Source: an uncultured Muribaculaceae bacterium
GTDB lineage: Bacteria; Bacteroidota; Bacteroidia; Bacteroidales; Muribaculaceae
Assembly (NCBI GenBank): GCA_905233845.1
Contig: CAJOFH010000022.1
Coordinates: 1-42,788 of the forward strand
Direction: 5' to 3'
Length of the DNA stretch: 42,788 bases
The translations under genes were made by a program, and so were the position numbers. Shown here in pieces: positions 16,085 to 24,925 of the stretch. A model generated the notes under the pieces. The model ran no database searches. It worked only from the letters and a program-made list of their open reading frames with translations, and was not told the DNA's origin. The stretch's first letter is position 1. The number at the start of each line of letters is the position of its first letter.

Positions 16085-18835
16085 GTGATGAAAACAAGAT
16101 TTAGAAATCTTATATTGCTGATAACGATTGCTGTGACTAGCTTAAATGCTACTGCAGCAAGGCTCTATATCGAGGATTTCACTATCGAGCCAGGCACTAC
16201 GATGAGTGTGCCATTGCTGCTTGATAATCCTAATGAGCCGCTTGCAGCTTTCCAGTTAGACCTGTTCTTGCCACAAGGGCTTTCGGTGGCAAGCAATGGG
16301 GTACAACTAGGTGAACGTGCTTCAAGCTCGCATCAGCTGATGACGAATGTCAATGGCGACCATCTCACCGTGATGGCATTCAGCTTTCCGGCTACCAATT
16401 TCACTGGAACTTCGGGGGCTGTGGCCTATATCGATGTAACGGCAGCTGCTGACTTTGATGGGCAGGCTGTGATAAACGGTAAGAACATTGCCTTGACTAC
16501 AAGCGACGCGCATGAGGTGGCTGGAGACGACTTTAGCACCAATGTCACGGCACAAGGCTTCATAGTATTGGGTAATGAATTCTATATGAATGATTTCGAG
16601 ATTGCCCCTGGCAGCACTTTGCAGATGCCTGTGGTTCTTGACAATCATGCGAGTGGCATCGCTGGATTCCAGTTTGACATGTATCTGCCCGAAGGAATTA
16701 CCACTAACGCTAGCTCGTTCACTCTCAGCGACCGCAAGGGTGAGTTTCATCAAGTTGTTGTCAACAAAAATGGTGACCATTGGAGCGTTGTGGCTTTCGG
16801 CTTCCCTACTGCCGATTTCAGTGGCGACAGCGGTGATATCATGTACATCGACTTCACGGCGAGCAAGTCATTCACTGGCAGTGCTGTGATTTCGTTCCAC
16901 AATGTGATACTTTCCACGAGCGATGCTCACGAGAGCCCAATTGAGGACTTTGATGTTAACGTTACTGCCAATGGTGTGTATGTGCCTACCGATCGTCTCA
17001 CTATTGACGATTTCTCAATTAAGCCAGGCAAAACGGCTGTTATGCCTGTTATGCTCGAGAATGAGGTGACACAATTCAGCGGTATAAGTTTCGAGATGAC
17101 CGTGCCTCAGGGATTATCTGTTGCCGAGGATGCCTTCTCTCTTACCGACCGTGCTCCAGATCACAACCTTATTGTTACCGCTTTCGATGAGAATAGCTAT
17201 AAGGTGGAAGTCGAGGGTCGTTATGGAAGACTCTTTACTGGAACTGATGGCGCTGTACTCAACATAGTGGTGGCTGCCGATCGCACTTTTGAGGGACAGG
17301 CTGTCATTAATGTGAGCAATGTGCGGCTTCTTGAGCCTAATAGCGATGTCACTACTCTTGACAATTTTGACGTTACAGTGACTGCTGACGGGGTATATGA
17401 ACCTGAAAACTTGTTCTACATCAATGACTTTGAAATTACTCCTGGGCAAACTCTGCAAGTTCCTGTAATTATGGACAATGAGGCTACACCTGTAGCTGGT
17501 TTCCAGCTCAAGTTGGAGATGCCGGCAGGGCTCACTGCTAATGGTGCTACGCTTAGCGACCGAAAGAGCGAGACGCATCAAGTGGTGGCTAATTCAAACG
17601 GCAATATCATGTCGATCGCCGCATTTAGTTTCCCAGTGGCAAACTTCTCGGGTGACTCTGGCGTGGTGATGTATATTAGTGTCACTGCAAGCCGTGATTT
17701 CTCGGGAACCGACACGATTCATGTCAGTGATGTGGTGCTCACCAGTGCCGATGAGGTTGAGACAATTATCGATGACTTCGACGTTAACGTGACTGCCAAT
17801 GGAATTTATGTGCCTAGCGATAATCTCACTATTAATGACTTTGAGATTGCCCCAGGGCGTTCTAAACAAGTGCCTGTGGTGCTCACCAATGAGACTGTCG
17901 ACGTCTACAGCGTTGAATTTAACCTTAATATGCCCGAATTGTTGTCGGTTGCAGACCAAGCGAGATTGGGCGAACGCGCCAATGGTCACATAGTTAGTAT
18001 CACTCAACAGAATGGATTACTGCATGTTGTTGAGAACGCAGTTCCTGCGGCGGCTTTCACTGGTGACGATGGAAACATTATGTACTTGAAGGTGAATGCA
18101 CAACGGGAATTTGCCGGTTCTGCTGTTATAAATGTACAGAATATAGTGCTTCACACAAGCAACGGTGATATGAATATCGACGACTTCGGAGTTATTGTCA
18201 CAGCTAGTGGTCCATATACTCCCATTGATACTCTTTACATCGATGATTTTAGCATTGAGCCGGGTACTACTTTGGCGGTACCTGTAGTGATGGACAATGA
18301 GGTGACCAATATCTCTGCATTGCAGTTTGACATCACAATGCCAGCCGAGCTTTCTATTCCTCGTGCCGACAATGGGGATTATAGCATGGCACTCACCGAT
18401 CGTATGAGCGATAATCATTACATCATCGCTAATCCAAAGGCAAATGGCGATATTGGTGTTGTGGTAGTAAGCTTCCCGCCAGTGGATTTCAATTGTGATA
18501 ACGGTGCTGTGATGATTATCGACATGAAAGCGCTTGAGAGTTTCACCGGAACGACACAGTTTACAGTGAAGAATGTTGTTATGACTACAGCCGATGCTCA
18601 GACCGAAATCAGCGTCCCCGACTTTGTTGTTGTGGTTACAGCTGTCAAGGGAGGCTCTCATATTGTGGGCGATGTGAACTGTGATGGTTATGTCACTAGT
18701 GCTGACATTACTGCATTATATGAGTATCTTCTCAATGGTGATGAAACCTTTATTGCCACAAGCGATGTTGATGGTGATGGTTCTGTCACTTCAAGTGATA
18801 TCACTGCTGTATACAGCATTTTGTTAGGCAGTTAG
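16085..18835 (+). CDS. Scaffoldin-like protein: six cohesin-like repeats plus C-terminal dockerin
   Basis: This is a 916-residue exported protein. The signal peptide ends near residue 24 (SLNATA). Six tandem repeats of 136-140 residues start at about residues 25, 165, 304, 443, 580 and 716. Each opens with (F/L)xIxDFxIxPGxTxxVPVxLDN, then xxAGFQFDxxLPxGL, then DR near residue 55, and ends DFDVxVTAxGxYxP. This layout (a PG-T-xxVPV strand, a FQF strand, an LPxGL turn and a terminal V-VTA strand) is that of cohesin (PF00963) beta-sandwiches. A short linker leads to a dockerin at 862-916 with loops DVNCDGYVTSADI and DVDGDGSVTSSDI. There is no catalytic domain, LPXTG, S-layer module or sorting-like C-terminus. 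Binding of dockerins by the repeats is inference. It is the last gene of the cluster, before a clear terminator. Confidence 0.85.
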   Translation: MMKTRFRNLILLITIAVTSLNATAARLYIEDFTIEPGTTMSVPLLLDNPNEPLAAFQLDLFLPQGLSVASNGVQLGERASSSHQLMTNVNGDHLTVMAFSFPATNFTGTSGAVAYIDVTAAADFDGQAVINGKNIALTTSDAHEVAGDDFSTNVTAQGFIVLGNEFYMNDFEIAPGSTLQMPVVLDNHASGIAGFQFDMYLPEGITTNASSFTLSDRKGEFHQVVVNKNGDHWSVVAFGFPTADFSGDSGDIMYIDFTASKSFTGSAVISFHNVILSTSDAHESPIEDFDVNVTANGVYVPTDRLTIDDFSIKPGKTAVMPVMLENEVTQFSGISFEMTVPQGLSVAEDAFSLTDRAPDHNLIVTAFDENSYKVEVEGRYGRLFTGTDGAVLNIVVAADRTFEGQAVINVSNVRLLEPNSDVTTLDNFDVTVTADGVYEPENLFYINDFEITPGQTLQVPVIMDNEATPVAGFQLKLEMPAGLTANGATLSDRKSETHQVVANSNGNIMSIAAFSFPVANFSGDSGVVMYISVTASRDFSGTDTIHVSDVVLTSADEVETIIDDFDVNVTANGIYVPSDNLTINDFEIAPGRSKQVPVVLTNETVDVYSVEFNLNMPELLSVADQARLGERANGHIVSITQQNGLLHVVENAVPAAAFTGDDGNIMYLKVNAQREFAGSAVINVQNIVLHTSNGDMNIDDFGVIVTASGPYTPIDTLYIDDFSIEPGTTLAVPVVMDNEVTNISALQFDITMPAELSIPRADNGDYSMALTDRMSDNHYIIANPKANGDIGVVVVSFPPVDFNCDNGAVMIIDMKALESFTGTTQFTVKNVVMTTADAQTEISVPDFVVVVTAVKGGSHIVGDVNCDGYVTSADITALYEYLLNGDETFIATSDVDGDGSVTSSDITAVYSILLGS

Positions 18836-18866
18836 ATAATGCATAACACAGATTCACAATTATGAT

Positions 18867-18902
18867 AAAGGACCAGCGTCATTATCGGCGCTGGTCCTTT
18901 TA
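18867..18902. terminator. Intrinsic terminator of the scaffoldin-like cluster
   Basis: AAAGGACCAGCG (18867-18878) pairs perfectly with CGCTGGTCCTTT (18889-18900) around a ten-base loop and is followed by TT. It lies between convergent genes and can serve both strands. Confidence 0.85.
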
Positions 18903-18918
18903 ATATCAATAACTACTC

Positions 18919-19752
18919 TCATTTCTTTATAAGTGTCACTATGTCTCCTAAAATCACCTTTTGTTGCTTGTAGAGTAGTCCTAAAGCCTTCTTGAAGTCT
19001 TTTTTGCTACAATTGAAGGTGCGCAAGATATCATCTGGCGATGATTTGTCGTTGAGAGACATGCTTCCATTATTTTCTTTGAGATAATCCATAATAGTGT
19101 AGGCGACATCATCAATTCTCATCTTTTCTATTTTTGCAAGTGTCACATCGATTTTACCGTCGTCACGTATTTGCTTGATAAATCCCATGTGATGCTCACC
19201 AATGTTAACAGTATGATAAAATTCGTTGTTATAAATTATTCCCCAAAACTTTCCGTCAACTATAACGCGATATCCAATCTCAAGTTGTTGGACAATTAAT
19301 ACATCAACCTTTTGGCGGTGGTAATAATTTGGGCGGGTTTTACCCAAGAACTTGTCGAGCTTAGCACTCGCAACAATGCGATTGCTCGAAGTATCAAGAT
19401 AGACATAGACTATGTAACTGCGCCCTGCTTGCATGCGCACTCGTTGCTCACGGAACGGTACCAGCAAGTCTTTTGCAACTAATCCCCAGTCGAGGAAAGC
19501 ACCAATGGCATTGACTGCTTTCACTCTCAACAGGCAGAACTGTCCTACTGTTGCATGCGGGTGTTCGGTTGTTGCAACAGGTCGGTTTTCTGAGTCGTTA
19601 TAAACAAATACCTCAATATTGTCATCTAGTTCTTCGTCGCCTGTAAGATACCGTTTTGGCAGTAATACCTCGTCGCCGTTATCGTCAATGAGATATGCTC
19701 CAAAGTCGACAAATCGGTTTATTGTTAACTTATTATATTGACCTAATTTCAT
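18919..19752 (-). CDS. cvfB: CvfB/YitL-like S1 RNA-binding protein
   Basis: A 277-residue cytoplasmic protein of the CvfB (conserved virulence factor B, YitL) family, which has three S1-type RNA-binding domains and a C-terminal winged helix. The start MKLGQYNKLTINRFVDFGAYLID is family-typical. AIGAFLDWGLVAKDLLVPFREQ marks the second S1 domain. DDGKIDVTLAK marks the third, before the winged helix region (about 210-277). The family binds RNA; its targets here are unknown. It ends facing the scaffoldin-like gene across a shared terminator. Confidence 0.88.
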   Translation of the reverse strand: MKLGQYNKLTINRFVDFGAYLIDDNGDEVLLPKRYLTGDEELDDNIEVFVYNDSENRPVATTEHPHATVGQFCLLRVKAVNAIGAFLDWGLVAKDLLVPFREQRVRMQAGRSYIVYVYLDTSSNRIVASAKLDKFLGKTRPNYYHRQKVDVLIVQQLEIGYRVIVDGKFWGIIYNNEFYHTVNIGEHHMGFIKQIRDDGKIDVTLAKIEKMRIDDVAYTIMDYLKENNGSMSLNDKSSPDDILRTFNCSKKDFKKALGLLYKQQKVILGDIVTLIKK

Positions 19753-19941
19753 TGTGTTGTTATCTTTTTACTGCAAAGTAACGAAAAAATGTGTTTATTG
19801 ATTTGTTAAAAAAAAATAAAAACAATATACTAAATGCAGTATTTTAGGTGCTATGGTGTTTATGTGGTGTAAATATAAGGGTAGATTATGCCTTTTCATC
19901 ATTTTGTTTGGGTGTATGTCCTTCTTTTTCAAAAAAATGTG

Positions 19942-19949
19942 TATTTTTG
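19942..19949 (+). promoter_or_regulatory. -7 promoter box for the Gly-rich protein gene
   Basis: TATTTTTG matches TAnnTTTG. No TTTG sits at the proper distance upstream, so the -33 element is weak or absent. The predicted start near 19956 would give a leader of about 78 bases. The rest of the 280-base intergenic stretch 19753-20033 shows no gene. Confidence 0.4.
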
Positions 19950-20033
19950 CATTTAATAAGATATTAAACTTTACTTGAAATAATTAGTCTAAACATTGAT
20001 AGACAAAGAATATTAATTTAATCTTTTAAGTAT

Positions 20034-21266
20034 ATGAATTACAAATTATTGTCATTGATTGGTGCATTGTTGCTCGGCTGTGGCTGTGCAATGGCACAAG
20101 ATTATGAGGACGACATCTATTATGATGGCAGTTCTAAAGTTAACTCGACAAAAACTAGAGTTGTTACTAAGAGCTACTCAAATTTTGGAGACTTGTCGAC
20201 TCAGGTAACACCGTTAAGCGGTGTTGTGAATGGTCGTGACGTTGATGAATATAACCGTCGAAACGATGGTTATTACCTAGATGACGACACTGTTTATCTT
20301 GATAATGAATCATTTTCTAACACTCGCCGTATCGAGCGTTTCCACAACCCCGATGTTGTAATTCGTTCTAATGACCCAGAGCTTATCGAATATTATTTCG
20401 ACAATACTCCATCAGTTAACCTGATAGTTGGTACCGATTGGAGTTGGGGACCTTATTGGGGCTGGGGTTGGCGATCGACCTATTATGACCCATGGTATAG
20501 TTGGGGCTATGGATGGTACAATCCTTGGCGTTACAACTATTGGTATGACTGGGGATGGTATGGCGGATATCGTTATCACCCTTGGTCTTACTGGGGACGT
20601 CCTTGGGGCGGATACGGATGGCACAGTGGCTGGCACCGTCCAGGACACGGATGGTATGGTCATCGTGGTTATGGCAGACATTATGGTGGATTTAATGGAC
20701 GTCGTCCTGGTATGAACTATCATGGCAACCGTGGCAATCGTGGTTTTGCTGGAGCTCCAGGCCGATTTGGAAATCGCAATGGTTTTGCTGGACGTAATGG
20801 CATGAATGGCGGACGCGGTATGAACGGTGGTCGCGGTATGTATGGTGGCCGTGGTATGAATCCTGGTAACATAGGCACAGCTGGTGTTAACCGTGGTGGA
20901 TTCAGTGGACGTGGCAACATGCAACCTGGAGGACGCTCTCCACAAGGAACAATGGGCGGACGTCGCCCAGGAGGATTTAGCGGTGGCTATTCGAGTGCTC
21001 CATCATCAGGCGGACGCAGCTATTCTGGTGGCGGTCGTAGTGGCGGCTACTCAGGAGGTGGCCGCAGCGGCGGTGGCTTCTCAGGAGGCGGTAGCCGTGG
21101 CGGTGGCTTCTCGGGCGGCGGTAGCCATGGTGGCGGCTTCTCAGGAGGTGGTCGCAGCGGCGGTGGCTTCTCAGGAGGCGGTAGCCGTGGAGGCGGCGGT
21201 GGCTTCTCGGGCGGTCACGGTGGTGGCGGTAGCCACGGAGGCGGCGGTCATGGTGGTCGTCGATAA
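20034..21266 (+). CDS. Exported Gly/Trp/Tyr-rich low-complexity protein
   Basis: A 410-residue protein with a signal peptide ending at CAMAQ (residue 22), where Cys16 and Cys18 lie in the hydrophobic core. Residues ~23-130 are ordinary and acidic. Residues ~135-215 are packed with Trp, Tyr and Gly (WGPYWGWGWRSTYYDPWYSW). The remaining ~190 residues are Gly/Arg/Ser repeats of the FSGGGSRGGG type with RGG boxes, encoded by a short tandem DNA repeat. No enzyme domain is seen. The composition suggests a disordered, adhesive or matrix-like surface protein, which is inference. A barrel protein gene begins 61 bases downstream and is likely cotranscribed. Confidence 0.8.
   Translation: MNYKLLSLIGALLLGCGCAMAQDYEDDIYYDGSSKVNSTKTRVVTKSYSNFGDLSTQVTPLSGVVNGRDVDEYNRRNDGYYLDDDTVYLDNESFSNTRRIERFHNPDVVIRSNDPELIEYYFDNTPSVNLIVGTDWSWGPYWGWGWRSTYYDPWYSWGYGWYNPWRYNYWYDWGWYGGYRYHPWSYWGRPWGGYGWHSGWHRPGHGWYGHRGYGRHYGGFNGRRPGMNYHGNRGNRGFAGAPGRFGNRNGFAGRNGMNGGRGMNGGRGMYGGRGMNPGNIGTAGVNRGGFSGRGNMQPGGRSPQGTMGGRRPGGFSGGYSSAPSSGGRSYSGGGRSGGYSGGGRSGGGFSGGGSRGGGFSGGGSHGGGFSGGGRSGGGFSGGGSRGGGGGFSGGHGGGGSHGGGGHGGRR
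20990..21260 (+). repeat. Short in-frame tandem repeats coding Gly-rich tail
   Basis: Units of about 24-30 bases, such as GGTGGCTTCTCAGGAGGCGG, recur imperfectly and encode (R/H)SGGGFSGGGS. Repeats like this can expand or contract by slippage. Confidence 0.75.
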
Positions 21267-21327
21267 TCGCAAAGCATGAGAGAACTTTTTTCAAAATCAT
21301 CTGGATTTTTAATGTGATTTTTTTACA

Positions 21328-22941
21328 ATGAAAAAACTTTATATTTCTTTATTGCTCAGTTGCGCTGTCTTAATGGTTAGCGCTCAGAGAACATTTGATG
21401 TGTTGAAAATGTCAGAGACCGAGTTGAGCGGTACATCACGCTATATGTCGATGGGTGGTGCTTTTGGTGCACTTGGAGGTGATGCCTCTGCCATAAACAT
21501 AAACCCTGGTGGCATTGGCGTATACCGTAGCAGCGATATCTCGGCTACTATGAATCTTAATTTTCTTTCAACAAAGAGTGGCGATTTTCAAAATCTTACC
21601 GACACCAAGTTCTATTTCAATAATGTTTCATATGTTGGTTCGATGAAGATTAACAGCGACTTCTTTAAGTATTTTAATTGGGGATTCTCGTTCAACCGCA
21701 TCAAGTCCTTCAACCGTCGTTATCAAGGAGGTTATAACGTAGCTAACTCTCTAACTAACATAATTGCTGACAACTTAACAAGAGGGGGGTGGATTGAAAA
21801 TGATCTTAGGAGTAATAGTTGGGATGATAATGTCTACTATAGGAAAGATGAAACCGCCCCTTGGATTGGTATTCTTGCTTATCAGTCTTATCTGCTTAAC
21901 CCTGATAGTGATGGCTACTTACATGGGCTTTTCAAAGAAGGAACTACTGGTAATGCAAAGTTCTGTGTTGACGAGAAGGGACACACCGATGAGTATAACA
22001 TCACTCTGGGTGGTAACTTTAAGAACGTGTTATATTGGGGTGTGAATTTTGGCATTACCGACCTGCGTTACAACATCGATCAGTATTATGATGAGGATCT
22101 CTACAATGCCGAAATTACTGATTACTATGTTGATGAAGAAGGAAATTATATCGCAACAGGTAATACCACTCAAGGTTATGGTGGCTTTGGTTTGGAGTCT
22201 TATCAAGAAACTCGTGGTACTGGCTACAACTTCAAGATGGGTGTGATTTTGAAACCCATCAACCAATTGAGAATTGGTGCAGCATTCCACACTCCCACTT
22301 ATTATGACATGAAAGATTTATATAAAGTATATTCTGAAGTTAATTTGTTGCCTGATGGTTTACCTGAAAATCAGATGTTTTATGATTACCATGAGACAGG
22401 GGATGAAGGCTACGACTATGATGAGTATCGCTACACCATCAAGACTCCATGGCGTTTCATTGGTAGCCTTGCTGTAGTGCCAAGCAATATGGGTTTGATT
22501 AGCTTTGACTATGAATATGTTGGTGCCAACACCATGCGCTGTGGCGATGAAGACGGTTACAACTACTTTGACACTGAATACAAGATTAAGGAGCAGCTTC
22601 AACCATCACACATTTTCCGTATTGGTGGTGAGTTGCGTGCCACTCCAAACTTCAGCCTCCGTGCCGGTTACTCTTATCAAACATCGCCTGTTAAGGACGT
22701 TGTAAAGGAAGCCATCAATGATGATGTTGACGTTGAAAATGCCTACTATGCATATCAGTATGACAAGAGCAACCAGTACATAACTGCTGGTCTTGGGTAC
22801 AAGTATAGAAACTTCTATTTAGATGCTGCCTATGTACACCAGACTCGCACCAGCCAGTATCATGCTTATCCTGGCGAGCAAGGCGAGGAGGTTAAAGACA
22901 ACAATAACAAGGTCGCTCTCACAGTGGGATTCCGATTCTGA
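21328..22941 (+). CDS. Outer-membrane beta-barrel, FadL/OMPP1 (UPF0164)-like
   Basis: A 537-residue outer-membrane protein. The signal peptide ends near VSAQ (residue 20). The N-terminus SETELSGTSRYMSMGGAFGALGGDASAININPGGIG (key part RYMSMGGAFGALGGD, then NPGGIGVYR) is characteristic of the OMPP1/FadL/TodX-type proteins in Bacteroidales. The last residues, VALTVGFRF, end in Phe as barrel proteins do for BAM-mediated insertion. FadL proteins transport hydrophobic compounds; the substrate here is unknown. It follows the Gly-rich exported protein gene and ends at a terminator. Confidence 0.85.
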   Translation: MKKLYISLLLSCAVLMVSAQRTFDVLKMSETELSGTSRYMSMGGAFGALGGDASAININPGGIGVYRSSDISATMNLNFLSTKSGDFQNLTDTKFYFNNVSYVGSMKINSDFFKYFNWGFSFNRIKSFNRRYQGGYNVANSLTNIIADNLTRGGWIENDLRSNSWDDNVYYRKDETAPWIGILAYQSYLLNPDSDGYLHGLFKEGTTGNAKFCVDEKGHTDEYNITLGGNFKNVLYWGVNFGITDLRYNIDQYYDEDLYNAEITDYYVDEEGNYIATGNTTQGYGGFGLESYQETRGTGYNFKMGVILKPINQLRIGAAFHTPTYYDMKDLYKVYSEVNLLPDGLPENQMFYDYHETGDEGYDYDEYRYTIKTPWRFIGSLAVVPSNMGLISFDYEYVGANTMRCGDEDGYNYFDTEYKIKEQLQPSHIFRIGGELRATPNFSLRAGYSYQTSPVKDVVKEAINDDVDVENAYYAYQYDKSNQYITAGLGYKYRNFYLDAAYVHQTRTSQYHAYPGEQGEEVKDNNNKVALTVGFRF

Positions 22942-22977
22942 GTATCGCGCCATTGAGCGCAAAGAAATAGTGAACTT

Positions 22978-23013
22978 AGGAGGCATTGTTAATAAAATGC
23001 CTCCTTTTGTTTT
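22978..23013 (+). terminator. Intrinsic terminator of the barrel gene
   Basis: AGGAGGCATT (22978-22987) pairs with AATGCCTCCT (22996-23005), with an eight-base loop and a following TTTG/TTTT tract. The T-rich tail also carries the -33 box of the next promoter. Confidence 0.8.
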
Positions 23014-23042
23014 TGTTGTATTGTGCATTTTGACTACCTTTG
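23012..23042 (+). promoter_or_regulatory. Promoter for the Pif1-like helicase gene
   Basis: TTTG (23012-23015), a 19-base spacer and TACCTTTG (23035-23042) match the Bacteroidota consensus. The start of transcription is expected near 23049, 15 bases before ATG 23064. Confidence 0.7.
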
Positions 23043-23063
23043 ACCACAATTTAAAAACATGGA

Positions 23064-24872
23064 ATGAACACTGTTAATATTGAAAATATTGACCTTGGCA
23101 ATCTTGAGTTCCAAAATGCCTGGAACCTGATTCGCAACACTCATCGCTCGGTGTTTCTTACTGGCAAGGCTGGCACAGGAAAGAGCACTTTCCTTAAGTA
23201 TATATGTGCCAACACTACAAAGAAACACGTAGTGCTTGCTCCTACAGGTATTGCAGCTGTAAACGTGGGAGGGCAGACGTTGCACTCGTTTTTCAAGATA
23301 CCATTCAAGCCATTACTTCCCGATGACCCCGACTTCTCTCCTCGCCGCATCCGCAAGACGTTACGTTACTCGTCACAGAAGGTAAAACTCATACGCACAC
23401 TCGACCTTATCATCATAGATGAGATATCGATGGTGCGTTGTGATATGGTTGATTTCATTGACAAGGTTCTCAGGATTTATTCGGGTAATATGCGTGAGCC
23501 GTTTGGTGGAAAGCAGCTGCTTTTTGTGGGCGACATTTTCCAGTTGGAGCCCGTTATTACTCGCGACATGCGCGATATTTTGCGGCGTTATTATGAGCAG
23601 TTTTTCTTCTTCAATGCCAGAGTGTTTAACCGTTTGGGGCTTATTCCAATTGAGCTACGAAAGATTTATCGACAGACCGACAGCAACTTCATATCGATGC
23701 TTGACAGGGTGCGCGTGAGTCATGCTAGTAACAATGACCTTCTACTTCTTAATGGACGTTGTGAGCCTGACTATAAAGAAGTGGATGATAAGTTCGTTAT
23801 GACTCTCGCCACTCGTCGTGACACAGTAGATTCTATTAATGATGCTCACATGAGGGCGCTAGATACTCCCGAGTATGTGTTTGAAGGGGAAGTTACCGAT
23901 GTTTTCCCCGACAATGACCTCCCCACAAGCAAGGAGTTGACACTTAAAAGAGGCGCACAAGTAATTTTTATCCGTAACGATAGAGAAGGCCGTTGGGTTA
24001 ATGGCTCACTCGGTAAGGTGTCGAGACTTGACAGTAATAGTATTGAGGTGGAATTGGAGAATGGCGAGAGTTATTCTCTGGAGCAGGAAATTTGGGAGAA
24101 TGTCCAGTATTCCTACGATGAGAAGGAGAAAAAAGTCATTGAAAATGTGGTGGGCACATTCAAGCAATATCCCATTAAACCAGCATGGGCGCTGACTGTG
24201 CACAAGAGCCAAGGCTTTGCTCAGGCTATGGAAATCCACAGCGTGATTAATAATGATTCTGTGGCCAAACGCTTTATAAAGATTAAGTTCAACAAGTTCC
24301 ATCGCCTTAACACTAAAATAAAGAATCTGGAAGAAGTAATCGATTCCCAAAACAAGCAATTGCTAGAATTGGCATCAGAATTTACTGCCATGGGCGACCA
24401 AGCCTTGGGATTGGGCACGCTGGCTCAAGAGGATGAGGTGCCTTATGGCAATTCTAATACAAAACTTGATGAAATTGCCGTCAAGTCGGCGTTGGCAAAC
24501 TATAATAAAGCCCTGCGAATAAGCAAAGGCTACGTTCCTGCCATGCTCGGCAAGGCGCGGCTGATGGAGGCGATAGGGGAGAGCGACAAGGCGATTGTTC
24601 AGCTTGAGATGGTACTTGAAAAAAATAAGAATTGTTATGATGCACTTATGATGCTTGCATCAATTTATGAGAAAGACAAGGATATCTCGGCAGCCGTCAA
24701 GCTTTACAAGCGTGCCTCTCGTGCTTCTCGCATAGCTATAGAACCGATTCTTGCTCTTGCACGAGTCTACGATAAGATAGGCCTAGATGATGTTGCTGAT
24801 GAATACCGTGATGTCGTCAAACAAATGCATAAGCAACAACAAGCCAAAAAATCACGTCGTAAGAAGAAATAG
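23064..24872 (+). CDS. Pif1-like helicase lacking motif VI, joined to a TPR tail
   Basis: A 602-residue cytoplasmic protein. Residues 1-384 are a Pif1/RecD-type superfamily 1 helicase: Walker A GKAGTGKST (~35-43), IIIDEISMVR (Walker B), LFVGDIFQLEPV (motif III), ELRKIYRQ (motif IV region) and ALTVHKSQG (motif V start, His380). In normal relatives this last motif leads through about 50-60 residues to a QVYVALSR-type motif VI. Here it jumps directly to FAQAMEIHS, and no motif VI follows. Residues ~385-602 are helical with several TPR units (NYNKALRISKGYVPAMLGKA) and a Lys/Arg-rich end. An in-frame deletion is the simplest reading. If so, helicase activity is probably impaired. Assembly error cannot be excluded. 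Confidence 0.8.
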   Translation: MNTVNIENIDLGNLEFQNAWNLIRNTHRSVFLTGKAGTGKSTFLKYICANTTKKHVVLAPTGIAAVNVGGQTLHSFFKIPFKPLLPDDPDFSPRRIRKTLRYSSQKVKLIRTLDLIIIDEISMVRCDMVDFIDKVLRIYSGNMREPFGGKQLLFVGDIFQLEPVITRDMRDILRRYYEQFFFFNARVFNRLGLIPIELRKIYRQTDSNFISMLDRVRVSHASNNDLLLLNGRCEPDYKEVDDKFVMTLATRRDTVDSINDAHMRALDTPEYVFEGEVTDVFPDNDLPTSKELTLKRGAQVIFIRNDREGRWVNGSLGKVSRLDSNSIEVELENGESYSLEQEIWENVQYSYDEKEKKVIENVVGTFKQYPIKPAWALTVHKSQGFAQAMEIHSVINNDSVAKRFIKIKFNKFHRLNTKIKNLEEVIDSQNKQLLELASEFTAMGDQALGLGTLAQEDEVPYGNSNTKLDEIAVKSALANYNKALRISKGYVPAMLGKARLMEAIGESDKAIVQLEMVLEKNKNCYDALMMLASIYEKDKDISAAVKLYKRASRASRIAIEPILALARVYDKIGLDDVADEYRDVVKQMHKQQQAKKSRRKKK

Positions 24873-24904
24873 AAAGGTCGCAACATTATAATTGCGACCT
24901 TTCT
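24871..24904. terminator. Bidirectional terminator between the helicase gene and proS
   Basis: AGAAAGGTCGCAA (24871-24883) pairs perfectly with TTGCGACCTTTCT (24892-24904) around an eight-base loop. The stem starts inside the helicase stop codon. It serves both convergent genes. Confidence 0.85.
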
Positions 24905-24925
24905 AATATAATAATTTGAATCACA

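Noticed and set aside
18017-18661. Long open frame on the minus strand within the scaffoldin-like gene
   Set aside because: It is antisense to conserved cohesin-like repeats, has no promoter and encodes a His/Ile/Cys-rich sequence with no domain. It is a mirror of the repeated coding strand.
20884-21279. Ala/Val-rich frame overlapping the Gly-rich gene
   Set aside because: It is a shifted reading of the GGN repeats. The plus-strand frame with signal peptide is the real one.
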